Position numbers and translations under genes: made by a program. The notes under the pieces were generated by a model that searched no databases, was not told the origin of the DNA, and saw only the letters and a program-made list of their open reading frames with translations. This document shows, piece by piece, positions 8,478 to 16,894 of a stretch of 45,636 nucleotides of DNA. Source of the DNA: Symploca sp. SIO2E9 (GTDB taxonomy: Bacteria; Cyanobacteriota; Cyanobacteriia; Cyanobacteriales; Coleofasciculaceae); assembly GCA_010692645.1 (NCBI GenBank), contig JAAHGS010000046.1, forward strand, positions 1-45,636. Reading direction: 5' to 3'. Position 1 is the stretch's first letter. The number at the start of each line of letters is the position of its first letter.

Positions 8478-11069
8478 TCAGACAATAATTGCCCACATCA
8501 TCCAACCCAGTACCACTGTACCAAGATGTTGCAGCAATAGCGCTCGCAATGATTGACCAGAAATCTTTTGTGTGAGCAACACTGTCAGCAAGACACCCAT
8601 AATTAAAGTTGTTCCCTGCAAAAAAGCAATGACAGCTGGATGAGCAACCAAAACAGGTAATTCTTCGCCGCTCAAACCAAAAGTAGCAAAAGTCACTGGT
8701 AAGAGCCTTCCTCCTTCAGTTAAACCCAACCTTAAATAATGAGCTAAATTACCTGCCAGCACCAATGGTAAGTAACCATAAGCCAACTTGACAAAAGATC
8801 GAGGTTGGGTAATTCTACTTCTAAACTTTCCACCTAGAGATGCAGATTTAAGATTATGGCTTAATTGGTAGAAAAGCTGTATGCAACCATAGGCAACTAA
8901 GGGAATAACTGCTGGAATACTTAAAGCCGCAACCGAAAATCCTAAATGTAACCAAAACTCACTTAAATCCAGCGATAATCCTAACCATATCTGTAACTCC
9001 GGTAGCCTATGTAGAAATATCCCGCCTAATAGCAATAGTAACAACGCTACTTCATAAGTGCGGGGTATGTGAGTTGTCCAAAGTTCAATTCCTGGAGGGC
9101 GTAAATTTAGCTCAACTGAACGGTGAGGACAGGCTTTCAAACAAGTCATGCATAGCACACAGTCGCGGTTATCTTGCAACTGGGCAGGATGAGAGTAAAG
9201 AGGACAACCTTCTGTTTCTAAACCCTCCCCTTTTTGGGGACCGCCCTTATAACATTGATAGGTAGTACATTCAGCGGAACAAATACCTTGTTGAGCGCGC
9301 AATTCAGTCATCGATAATTTGGCAAATAGACCATTCATACCGCCAATAGGGCAGAGATATCGGCACCAAAATCGACGCTCAAAAATTGCCGAACAAATCA
9401 TTGCCCCGGCAGTAATTAACAACAGTAAACAAGCAGAAAGATAGGCAGTATTTTCTAAATCCCACAGTTCTTCCCACAAGAAAATTAGCGCAAATAAGCC
9501 AAATAAAAACCATCCGCCCCACTTTTCCGCAGACTGCCTGGGCCATTTTTTTAACTGACGAGGCCATAACCAGAGAGAAAATTTCTGAGTAACTTCCCCA
9601 TAAATCATGAAGGGACAAACTGCACACCAGAGACGTCCAACCAAGGGAAAACCAATTAGAATTACAGGCCACCACCATGCCCAAAACAGATTTAAAACAA
9701 AATTTTCTTGACGATTTTGGGGACCAATAAATCCTATCAACACGACTAGGGCAAAAAAAGTTAAGGTAAAACCATAATTAATTCCATCTGGCCACCACTT
9801 GCTACGCAGAAATTTCCTCAAATCAGGATAAGCATTCAAGAGATTCCAGCGGAATTGTTTCTTCTTACTTTGGGAAGGCCAAACAATTTCTTCCGTGAGT
9901 TCTCTAACACCTTCAGCCTGGACAATTGCCCTCTCAGTGAGATTGCGCAACTCTCTTATATTGTTAGGAAAATCATAGGTCTGTAATTGGCGCAGTGCTT
10001 CCGGGGTAAGGTGTGGTTTGGGAATCCCTCTGGCTCTACAGATTAAACTAATATAATAATTCATCTGGTCGCCAAGGTCAGCTTTTCGCACCCGCAGCGG
10101 TGGAACTTTAATAGAAATACTAACAATATGGTTAATCTCAGGCAGGGTTTTTTCAGAAATCATAATGACCCGTGCCCGAGATTGCAACTCAGGATTGGGA
10201 ATGTTCTCTTGCTCCCTTCTAACTGGTGTATAGGTGCCGTTTTCTAGAAGTATCGCCAGCTGTGATATTAGTTCTGGGGGTAGCTCTTCAAGATTATTGA
10301 GAATTAAGGTACCTTTATCAAGGGATTCAATTAGCCCTGGTTTGCCGCCAAGACGACCAAATAATTCAGCACCAGAAGCTTGTACTGTAGAGCAATCAAC
10401 TTGAATTACTGGTTCACGTCGGTATGCTGAACCAAAGTGAATCAAGGCAGCAAGATTGTCTTTCTCTAATCCAGGTTCGCCGAAAATTAGGACTGACTGG
10501 CGACTTTGTGACGCCTGTCTAATTTGCTTGCGCAGCCGCACTGCATAGCGGCTTTTACCAATAATCCCACGTTTAGCCTTACTAATCACATAAGGTCGTA
10601 AGATTGCTTGACGCTCCTGTTCATCACTTAGTATTGAAGAAATTTGTGCTAGTTCTTGTGCTAGTCGCGGTGAGAAAGCTTGGGAAATTCGGGGATATTG
10701 AGTGAGTAATTCCCGAAACTTGTTGGCAGGTATCACCCAAAGTTGACAATCGCTGCGGGTGATTACAGTTCTTTGAGCTGGTTGATCTAATAAGACCTCT
10801 TGTAGATTAATTATTGCTCCAGGTAGCCAACTTACTGCCCAGGCAGAACTAGTTTGAGTAGTACGATTGCCTTCTACTTGCCCTTGTTGGAGAATGTAGA
10901 GGTTTTCCACAGGGGTATCTTCTAAAACTAGGCGTTCATTGGCTTTGACTACACTTTCTTGGATAACTTGTGCGATCGCTTTTAATACTGTCCCAGGAAG
11001 AATGCTGAAGGCTGTTCGTTCACGCAGCCAAGTTACCAAGTCTGGAAAGGTCATAATTAGCTCTCCCAT
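8478..11069 (-). CDS. cNMP-binding / degenerate sigma54-type AAA+ / membrane polyferredoxin fusion
   Basis: This 863-residue protein joins three modules. Residues about 15-145 are a cyclic-nucleotide-binding (CRP-like) domain. Residues about 165-400 resemble the AAA+ domain of sigma54 activators (AELFGRL, PPLRVRKADLGDQMNYY, TYDFPNNIRELRNLTERAIV). Residues about 430-860 are a multi-spanning NapH/NosR-type iron-sulfur membrane domain (WCAVCP 481-486, CRYLCPIGG, then CVLCMTCLKACP 637-648). The ATPase looks dead: the Walker A is GEPGLEKD (197-204), the sigma54-contacting GAFTGA loop is gone and the Walker B acid is Asn (GTLILNNLEE). Cyanobacteria lack sigma54, so I infer a repurposed redox- or nucleotide-sensing membrane protein. 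Start ATG 11069; MTFPDL at 11054 is an alternative. It may share a transcript with the patatin gene 92 bases upstream. Confidence 0.85.
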   Translation of the reverse strand: MGELIMTFPDLVTWLRERTAFSILPGTVLKAIAQVIQESVVKANERLVLEDTPVENLYILQQGQVEGNRTTQTSSAWAVSWLPGAIINLQEVLLDQPAQRTVITRSDCQLWVIPANKFRELLTQYPRISQAFSPRLAQELAQISSILSDEQERQAILRPYVISKAKRGIIGKSRYAVRLRKQIRQASQSRQSVLIFGEPGLEKDNLAALIHFGSAYRREPVIQVDCSTVQASGAELFGRLGGKPGLIESLDKGTLILNNLEELPPELISQLAILLENGTYTPVRREQENIPNPELQSRARVIMISEKTLPEINHIVSISIKVPPLRVRKADLGDQMNYYISLICRARGIPKPHLTPEALRQLQTYDFPNNIRELRNLTERAIVQAEGVRELTEEIVWPSQSKKKQFRWNLLNAYPDLRKFLRSKWWPDGINYGFTLTFFALVVLIGFIGPQNRQENFVLNLFWAWWWPVILIGFPLVGRLWCAVCPFMIYGEVTQKFSLWLWPRQLKKWPRQSAEKWGGWFLFGLFALIFLWEELWDLENTAYLSACLLLLITAGAMICSAIFERRFWCRYLCPIGGMNGLFAKLSMTELRAQQGICSAECTTYQCYKGGPQKGEGLETEGCPLYSHPAQLQDNRDCVLCMTCLKACPHRSVELNLRPPGIELWTTHIPRTYEVALLLLLLGGIFLHRLPELQIWLGLSLDLSEFWLHLGFSVAALSIPAVIPLVAYGCIQLFYQLSHNLKSASLGGKFRSRITQPRSFVKLAYGYLPLVLAGNLAHYLRLGLTEGGRLLPVTFATFGLSGEELPVLVAHPAVIAFLQGTTLIMGVLLTVLLTQKISGQSLRALLLQHLGTVVLGWMMWAIIV

Positions 11070-11161
11070 TGAACCCAGTTTATATTCTATCGGGAGATGT
11101 CCGTTTTATCGGTAATTATCACAAAATATTACTGTTTAGTGACATCCCAGAAGTCTCATGC

Positions 11162-12328
11162 TTAATGAGACTCAATAAACTGTTTAATTGCACACCGAAC
11201 AGGAACTCGTTCGTTATCATAGTCAACTTTTCCATACTCGAGATAGCCTTGAGCTGCTTCGATCAGGTCTTGACAAATGTCTGGATTATCAATATCTTCC
11301 TTGATTTCTTGTTTCCTGCCATTCTTTTGAAAAAGGTATTCGTTATAGGGTTTTTTTATCAGTTCCCGCAGTCTATTTGGCTTTCTTTCTCCTTCAAATT
11401 GCTGGTTTAGCTCGAAATCCAAACGCAAGTGAACACCACCTACACTTTCAAGGAGTTGCGTACAGATATCTTCTGAATTTATGGCCGAAGGATTCATGAA
11501 TATGTCGGTTAGATTCTTAATCCAGCCCAGTAATCCCCAATTGGCAATCTCTTGATAGGTATAGGGATTAGTTGTCTTACCAGTTCCAATTGAGAGTACA
11601 GCAATATCACTCAATTTTAATTTGTCAGCTTTGCCTTTGTTCATCCACAAGGCATGGGCGATCGCAGTTAAAGCTGGGTTATTGGCTGATACTCCACCAT
11701 CAATGTGGGGAAGATTTTGCTCACTGTTGTAGGGAAGTTCGTAAGGAGGAAAAAACGTTGGTGCTGAAGCCGAGGCAGTACATATTTTCCATAACTCGAT
11801 GTCGTCGTACCATCTTCCTTGATCAGGGTTGTTATTCGTAAACCAGGTTGTATTTCGAGATAAAACATCATAAGCAAGAATAAGAAGATGAGGTTGAGTT
11901 ATCTCGCTAATCTTCGGAGATTTACCATCGTAAATCAATTGTTGCTCCAAAACCTTCGCTAATCCCTGATTGCCCTGCTCGTGAGGATATAAAGCATAAC
12001 TTCCCTTTAATCTGCGAAGCCAAGAAAGGATTAATCGCTGCCAAAGCCAAGAAAAAACTCCCCGTGGTTGTCGCTGCCGACGTACCGACTCTAAAAAGAT
12101 ATCTTTACCACGTTTCTGATATAAGTCAGTCAGTTGCTTAGCCTGCATCTGACAGCCAATCCCTGCAGCCAGAATTGAGCCAGTGGAAGTCCCAGCAACC
12201 AAGTCGAAATATTGATATAATTCCTGCCCCTTCTGTTCTCTGAGTATTGCTTCTATATCCTCAAGAATTGTTGTCGATAAAACTCCACGGATGCCACCAC
12301 CATCTAGACTGAGAATTTTGAAGGTCAT
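11162..12328 (-). CDS. Patatin-like phospholipase
   Basis: This 388-residue protein is a patatin-family acyl hydrolase expected to deacylate phospho- or galactolipids. It shows the oxyanion-hole motif GGGIRG (residues 10-15), the nucleophile elbow GTSTG (S48) and the catalytic Asp in DGG (D210), so the Ser-Asp dyad is complete. There is no signal peptide, which fits a cytoplasmic lipase. Purines (GGAGAG) lie about 5 bases before the ATG at 12328. Similar patatins act as CBASS effectors (CapV), but no cyclic-nucleotide synthase is nearby, so an immune role is not supported. The cNMP-binding fusion gene follows 92 bases downstream on the same strand. Confidence 0.9.
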   Translation of the reverse strand: MTFKILSLDGGGIRGVLSTTILEDIEAILREQKGQELYQYFDLVAGTSTGSILAAGIGCQMQAKQLTDLYQKRGKDIFLESVRRQRQPRGVFSWLWQRLILSWLRRLKGSYALYPHEQGNQGLAKVLEQQLIYDGKSPKISEITQPHLLILAYDVLSRNTTWFTNNNPDQGRWYDDIELWKICTASASAPTFFPPYELPYNSEQNLPHIDGGVSANNPALTAIAHALWMNKGKADKLKLSDIAVLSIGTGKTTNPYTYQEIANWGLLGWIKNLTDIFMNPSAINSEDICTQLLESVGGVHLRLDFELNQQFEGERKPNRLRELIKKPYNEYLFQKNGRKQEIKEDIDNPDICQDLIEAAQGYLEYGKVDYDNERVPVRCAIKQFIESH

Positions 12329-12395
12329 TGTGTTCTCTCCAAAAGCAAGTTTTTAATTGGGAGCATGTCACCTTTGTAAGCTCTCGCCTTAAATC

Positions 12396-12462
12396 CCTCT
12401 GGCAGGCTTGCCAGAGGAACCTTGAATGCTTGCTACCCTTCTGGCAATTTTGCCAGAAAGGG
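12396..12462. repeat. Two adjacent TCTGGCA/TGCCAGA hairpins
   Basis: CCTCTGGCA and TGCCAGAGG form a perfect 9-bp stem with GGCT loop (12396-12417). Nineteen bases later CCCTTCTGGCAA pairs with TTGCCAGAAAGGG with one bulge (12436-12462). Both share the core CTGGCA/TGCCAG, suggesting a palindromic repeat family. They lie upstream of the patatin gene. No T-run follows, so they are not ordinary terminators. Confidence 0.7.
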
Positions 12463-12634
12463 CTGGGGGATGTTAGCGAAGCGGCACGAAGTGCGGGCAA
12501 AGGATTAAGCTGCAAACCTGACATGCTACCTTCTACCTTTTTAATTTGACTTTGCCTGACTTGAACAGGACTTAACGCAAAGATCCTCGAGGGCAGGATA
12601 CCCACACTATAGATAAATTTGATATTGATGATCC

Positions 12635-12679
12635 ACGCATTCTGGTATACTACCGTTGTGCTAGCATACCAAAATGCGT
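12635..12679. repeat. Inverted repeat before the SRPBCC-cupin-GMC operon
   Basis: ACGCATTCTGGTAT (12635-12648) is the reverse complement, with one mismatch, of ATACCAAAATGCGT (12666-12679). The core ACGCATTTTGG recurs in the inverted repeat at 15838-15928 on the other side of the operon. The remaining sequence from 12463 to 12956 shows no gene or other structure I can support. Confidence 0.65.
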
Positions 12680-12956
12680 AATGCGTAAGTCCTATATTAA
12701 ATTAAACGGGACTTTCTAAGCTGTTAGGCATTTAATTTGTATATTCAGCAGTATTAAATGCTTGATTCTGAAATGCAACTATGCCTGCCGGAGTGTACAT
12801 CATCCGGACAAATAACGAAGACATCGGAAAGAAATTCCTCCAGGCGATCGCATAATCAACGATACAAGCTGATACCACTATAACTTCTAGATTGTAGTGT
12901 AATGTTGTCAGAATCGTTGGATAATAAAGTAGATTAGTAGAAAGAAAATCGACACA

Positions 12957-13394
12957 ATGACTAGAGTTTTTACAAGTGCTGTGATCAATGCTAATATTGA
13001 TAAAGTCTGGATGAAGATCAGAGATTTTAATGCTCTGCCTAACTGGCATCCTGATATTGCTAACAGTTACATAGAAAATGGTGAGCCAAGCGATAAAATT
13101 GGCTGTATTCGTAATTTTAATCTCAAAGAAGGGGGTAATATTCGCGAGAAGCTATTGGCTATGAGCGACTTAGATTATTTATTTTCCTACTCAATTCTCG
13201 AATCCCCCATGCCATTGACGAATTATGTGGCAACATTTCAGCTTAAGCCAATCACAGATGGAGATCTAACTTATGCTGAATGGGTAGCAATATTCGACTG
13301 CGACCCCCAAGACGAAAATCATCTGATTAAGTTGGTAGGTGATGGTGTTTTTCAGACAGGTTTTAACTCATTGAACCAGATATGTAGTGAATAA
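12957..13394 (+). CDS. SRPBCC / polyketide-cyclase-like protein
   Basis: The 145-residue product has the START-like SRPBCC pattern: a first strand with VFTSAVINANIDKVWMKIRDF, then LPNWHP, GCIRNF, IREKLLAM and a C-terminal helix. Such proteins bind hydrophobic ligands or act as cyclases/aromatases in small-molecule pathways. It starts at ATG 12957 after a purine-rich stretch (GAAAGAAAA). A cupin and a GMC oxidoreductase follow on the same strand with 15 and 35 base gaps, so I read the three as one operon making or modifying a small molecule. The substrate cannot be told from sequence. Confidence 0.75.
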   Translation: MTRVFTSAVINANIDKVWMKIRDFNALPNWHPDIANSYIENGEPSDKIGCIRNFNLKEGGNIREKLLAMSDLDYLFSYSILESPMPLTNYVATFQLKPITDGDLTYAEWVAIFDCDPQDENHLIKLVGDGVFQTGFNSLNQICSE

Positions 13395-13409
13395 TTGAAA
13401 ATCTTGAAC

Positions 13410-13925
13410 ATGAAAGATGCACAGTATTGGATCGAGCAACTAAAACTGGATAAATTAGAAGAGATTGGGGGCTACTTTCGCCCAGATTTTAAATCACAAC
13501 AAACAACCTCTCAAATGGCTCTGCCTGAAGGTGGCAATGAGCGTAGATTTTGGGAAATGAATTATTACCTGCTGCACAATGGTGATGTTAATGCACTTCA
13601 TCAACTCAAGCAAGATGAAATGTGGCATTTCTACGCTGGTAACACATTAGCTATTCATCTCTTCCCAAATGATGGAAATTATCGAAAAATTAAGCTTGGT
13701 AATAACTTGGATGCAGGGGAAGTCTTTCAGGCAGTTGCGCCACAGAATACTTGGTTTGGAGCGACAATGATTGAACCCAATTCTTTTGCTCTAGTTGGTA
13801 CGACTCTAGCACCCGGTTGGCATCCAACCGATTCTACAAAACCTACTTCTAATCAGTTGGAAAAATTGATGAAACTTTATCCACAACATCAAGAGTTAAT
13901 TAAGCGATTAACGCTCAGTATATAG
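13410..13925 (+). CDS. Cupin, DUF985 (cupin_5) family
   Basis: The 171-residue protein matches the DUF985 cupin family: it opens with an amide-rich helix (YWIEQLKLDKLEEIGGYFRPDF), then has the strands around WHFYAGNTLAIHLFP and VFQAVAPQNTWFGATM, and the C-terminal GTTLAPGWHP. Family members are small single-domain cupins of mostly unknown activity, some acting as sugar-nucleotide or metabolite epimerases. I prefer ATG 13410 to the in-frame TTG at 13395, because family members begin close to the first helix. It is the middle gene of the operon with SRPBCC upstream and GMC oxidoreductase downstream. Confidence 0.8.
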   Translation: MKDAQYWIEQLKLDKLEEIGGYFRPDFKSQQTTSQMALPEGGNERRFWEMNYYLLHNGDVNALHQLKQDEMWHFYAGNTLAIHLFPNDGNYRKIKLGNNLDAGEVFQAVAPQNTWFGATMIEPNSFALVGTTLAPGWHPTDSTKPTSNQLEKLMKLYPQHQELIKRLTLSI

Positions 13926-13960
13926 CTACTTTTACATTTAACCTTTGTAGAGAAAGATTT

Positions 13961-15694
13961 ATGAGCGTATTCTCATCACCCAATTTTAATTATGGCTATC
14001 CAGTGCCTGGACAACAGGAACTTAATAGTCAAGATGTCATGGACAATGTCTTTTTTATCTCCTCTACTGAATGGAAAAAGACGCGAGCAGAAAAGCAATT
14101 TGACTATATCGTTATTGGCAGTGGCTTTTGTGCTCTTGGCTTTGTGGAAAGAATTCTCAAAAAAGATGCAAACGCCCGAATCCTGATCATCGAAGGTGGA
14201 TCCTTTTTCCTGCCAGAACACGTCCAAAATTTACCGTGTTCCTACCAAAAACTGTTACTCAAACAGGCGTTAAAAACCTTTCCCTGGACTTTATCCTCGA
14301 AAACCATTAATCGTAATAAATATATTAAATGGCAGCATGGGATAATTCCCTTTTTCGGAGGGGGTTCGACCCTATGGAGTGCCTGGTGTCCTGAACCGAC
14401 AACAGAGGAAATGAAAGGTTGGCCTCAAGCAACGATCAAGGCAGCACAAGACTATTTCAAGACAGCGAAAATGTTACTGAATGTGGTTGGAGCCAATGAT
14501 CAACAAACTGGAAAGATCTTTGACCACTGGCAAAATAAACTGACTGAGAGATTGAAGCACAATCTTCAGGTTATTAAGTCAGCCACCCGCGTCGAACATG
14601 CTCAGATTGCCGTCGGCACTCCAACGATTACATCCACTGACGTGGAAAAATTTTCTACACCAGGGCCACTTCTGGATGAGGTAATAAAATGCCAGGAAGA
14701 AGCAACAAAAAGTCAGATTGATTCCCGACTAAGTATTGTCACCGAATGTAAAGTGACACGGATTTGGCAACAGGAAAACCAAGCAACAGCATTGGAAACA
14801 ACCCGTGGGGTGGTAAATGTTGGCGAGAGTAAAGTTATTTTAGCCATGGGAACCATACCATCAACAACCCTGGTTTTGAATTCTTTTCCACAGGCAAAAA
14901 ATGCGGGTAAGCGATTTACCGCCCACTTTATCAGTGCCATTGTTGCCCGTATCCCCCGAGAGGATTTTCTCGAAATCTTTGACTGGGAAGAAAGCATTAA
15001 AGATGATTTGAGGGCAAAAAAATTGCAGTTGGCTGCCATTTACTTGGCTGGCATCGATCAGGAAACTCAAGGACAATATCACATTCAACTCTCAGCTATA
15101 TCCGATCCTGATCCAACTAATAAGACTCACATTGATACAGCGGCTCGTAATATGCCAGATGTGGTAGCCACCGCCTCACCCAAACAACTTGAGACATCCA
15201 AGGATTACATAGTGCTTGTCTGTGCGGTTCTGGGTGAACTATTCGATAACCCTGGTAACGGGTTAGAAAAAAATAATCTGGATGATCCCACAACCAATGT
15301 TACCCTGCAAGTGTTGGAAACGGACAAAGACTTATCCCTGTGGGATACTATGGACAAAGCGACTTTTGAGGTTATTGAGAAGGGTTTGTCCCCAAGAGGA
15401 AAAGACCGAGTAGAATATTGGCACGGTGATCCGGATACGGGACAATGGGAGCGCGAACGTAGCAAAATTCGTGTTCCTGGATTAGTGCATGAAGCCTCAA
15501 CCATGTGGATTGGCGATGATCAAGAGGCTGTTGTTGGCTTAGATTATCAACTTAAGGGTGTCGAAAACGTCTATATCACCGGAGCTTCACTTTGGCCCAC
15601 TGGCGGTTCTTGGAACCCAACGTTGACTATGGTTGCCCTTGCCCAACATCTAGCCGATAACCTTACCGAACAAGCTAGGGAAACTAAGACATAA
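13961..15694 (+). CDS. GMC-family flavin oxidoreductase
   Basis: This 577-residue enzyme belongs to the glucose-methanol-choline family. The FAD dinucleotide fold is YIVIGSGFCALGFVERIL (about residues 48-65) with the adenine-binding acid in IIEGG. GGGSTLWSAW is the flavin-contact loop. The C-terminal block has HEASTMWIGDD and GASLWPTGGSWNPTLTM, where the family keeps its His/Asn catalytic pair and second FAD contacts. It should oxidise an alcohol or sugar with FAD as cofactor; the substrate is unknown. ATG 13961 is preceded by GAGAAAG at good spacing. It is the last gene of the SRPBCC-cupin-GMC operon and is followed by a clear terminator. There is no signal peptide. Confidence 0.9.
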   Translation: MSVFSSPNFNYGYPVPGQQELNSQDVMDNVFFISSTEWKKTRAEKQFDYIVIGSGFCALGFVERILKKDANARILIIEGGSFFLPEHVQNLPCSYQKLLLKQALKTFPWTLSSKTINRNKYIKWQHGIIPFFGGGSTLWSAWCPEPTTEEMKGWPQATIKAAQDYFKTAKMLLNVVGANDQQTGKIFDHWQNKLTERLKHNLQVIKSATRVEHAQIAVGTPTITSTDVEKFSTPGPLLDEVIKCQEEATKSQIDSRLSIVTECKVTRIWQQENQATALETTRGVVNVGESKVILAMGTIPSTTLVLNSFPQAKNAGKRFTAHFISAIVARIPREDFLEIFDWEESIKDDLRAKKLQLAAIYLAGIDQETQGQYHIQLSAISDPDPTNKTHIDTAARNMPDVVATASPKQLETSKDYIVLVCAVLGELFDNPGNGLEKNNLDDPTTNVTLQVLETDKDLSLWDTMDKATFEVIEKGLSPRGKDRVEYWHGDPDTGQWERERSKIRVPGLVHEASTMWIGDDQEAVVGLDYQLKGVENVYITGASLWPTGGSWNPTLTMVALAQHLADNLTEQARETKT

Positions 15695-15748
15695 GGGATG
15701 CAAACAGTTACGAGTTTAGGGTTTGAAGCTGTAACTAAATATTTTGAC

Positions 15749-15786
15749 AAAGCTACCCATCATTAGACTTTTTGGGTAGCTTTTCT
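15749..15786 (+). terminator. Rho-independent terminator after the GMC gene
   Basis: AAGCTACCC (15750-15758) pairs with GGGTAGCTT (15774-15782), followed by a T-rich tail. It closes the SRPBCC-cupin-GMC operon. Confidence 0.85.
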
Positions 15787-15837
15787 CTTGCCATTGGCTC
15801 CCACATTCGGCACTTCACAGTGTGATACGTAATGATT

Positions 15838-15928
15838 ACGCATTTTGGATAGCTTGGCGATCGCAAAAAACTAAAAATCTTGAGTATTCATACTTAAAGT
15901 GATCGGTAAGCTATCCACAGTTTACGCA
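15838..15928. repeat. Long imperfect inverted repeat
   Basis: A left arm containing ACGCATTTTGGATAGCTTGG is mirrored by a right arm containing AAGCTATCCACAGTTTACGCA, with about 25 of 30 positions pairing around a 40-base loop. It has no coding capacity and is related to the repeat at 12635-12679. It lies between the operon terminator and the convergent orphan gene. Confidence 0.7.
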
Positions 15929-16018
15929 CTACTAAGTATACTACTAATTGAGGTGCGGAATCTGGTTTTGATAAAGGGTAGAAACAATTAGGTGTACCTC
16001 AAAACGCGATAAGGACTT

Positions 16019-16642
16019 CTACCTATCATTGTATGTACCAGGTTTATCCACAGTATTTAGCTCAAGAAACATTTGGGGAATACCGGACCAATCTCCACGC
16101 CATCCGTTCTGAAATGGCCAAGATATTCTTCTTGCTTGTGCGTTCCTGATCGCATCATCGTTTGATCGATAAGGACTCATCCATATTGTTCTTGGACGAC
16201 GAGAAATTGAAGGTGTATCTTTTCTGTTGATTGTGCGACAAAATAAAGGATCATGTTTTCTTTTGCTCAATCTTGTTAGGCTTGGGTCACTTTCATAGAC
16301 AAAGACTTTAACTGCATCTGATGCATAACGCCAACGAAATATCTCTAGGCTAGCAAATCGTCGTTGATCTCCATCATTCCACTCACCTTCACTAGGACCG
16401 GAGAGATATATATGACGGAGAAATCCAGAATACTTTCTACTTGATCCAGGACAAGGTTTATTAGCATCATAGACCAATATATGAAGGCTGCCAAGTGGTC
16501 CATGGAGACCTCCATCACCCTCGCCGTTGTCGATCACTCCTGACCAATTAACTACCAAGCTACCATAACGAGAGGCGTAAGCAGGTGAAGAACAAATCCC
16601 AATGGCAGCTATTATTAACAGCCTAAGTACTAGTTTTTTCAT
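16019..16642 (-). CDS. Secreted protein of unknown function
   Basis: I do not recognise this 207-residue protein. It starts with a clear signal peptide (MKKLVLRLLIIAAIGICSS, cleavage probably near AYA-S at residues 22-24). The mature part is rich in Trp, Arg and Tyr and has alternating strands (GSLHILVYDANKPC, VKVFVYESDP) that recall a C2-like beta sandwich, but only loosely. Two to three cysteines could form a disulfide. It is preceded by AGGAATTCAAC (on its own strand) and stands alone. I infer a periplasmic or extracellular role only from the signal peptide. Confidence 0.75.
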   Translation of the reverse strand: MKKLVLRLLIIAAIGICSSPAYASRYGSLVVNWSGVIDNGEGDGGLHGPLGSLHILVYDANKPCPGSSRKYSGFLRHIYLSGPSEGEWNDGDQRRFASLEIFRWRYASDAVKVFVYESDPSLTRLSKRKHDPLFCRTINRKDTPSISRRPRTIWMSPYRSNDDAIRNAQARRISWPFQNGWRGDWSGIPQMFLELNTVDKPGTYNDR

Positions 16643-16773
16643 GTTGAATTCCTACAGTCAGTAGATCTAAAAGTTTTCCACGTCTTAGGCTAACTTTATC
16701 ACTTCTAATTAACCCTCTATCAACTGTTATGTAAACTTCACTTCTTTGACAGAAAATTTTGTATAAAACAGCT

Positions 16774-16835
16774 TTGTGAAAAATATTTCACAAGCTCGAT
16801 AGTCTAATATTTATTTTGTAAAGAATATTTTACAT
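16774..16835. promoter_or_regulatory. Pair of related operator-like palindromes
   Basis: TTGTGAAAAATATTTCACAA (16774-16793) and TTGTAAAGAATATTTTACAT (16816-16835) are each palindromic and agree at 16 of 20 positions. Their starts are 42 bases apart, about four helical turns. They sit 60-120 bases before the AAA gene at 16895, with a TATAAA at 16868-16873. This layout suits cooperative binding of one dimeric regulator, perhaps the HTH protein encoded next door. Confidence 0.6.
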
Positions 16836-16894
16836 AGTAAATAATTATTTTTTTTGAGATACCATACTATAAAGTACTCATAAGATTACTGACT

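Noticed and set aside
11162-12328. CBASS system based on the patatin-like gene
   Set aside because: No CD-NTase or other CBASS gene is adjacent; the cNMP-binding fusion next door is not a cyclase.
12328-12549. 73-codon plus-strand open frame
   Set aside because: It runs through two palindromic hairpins opposite the patatin leader and shows no protein-like character.
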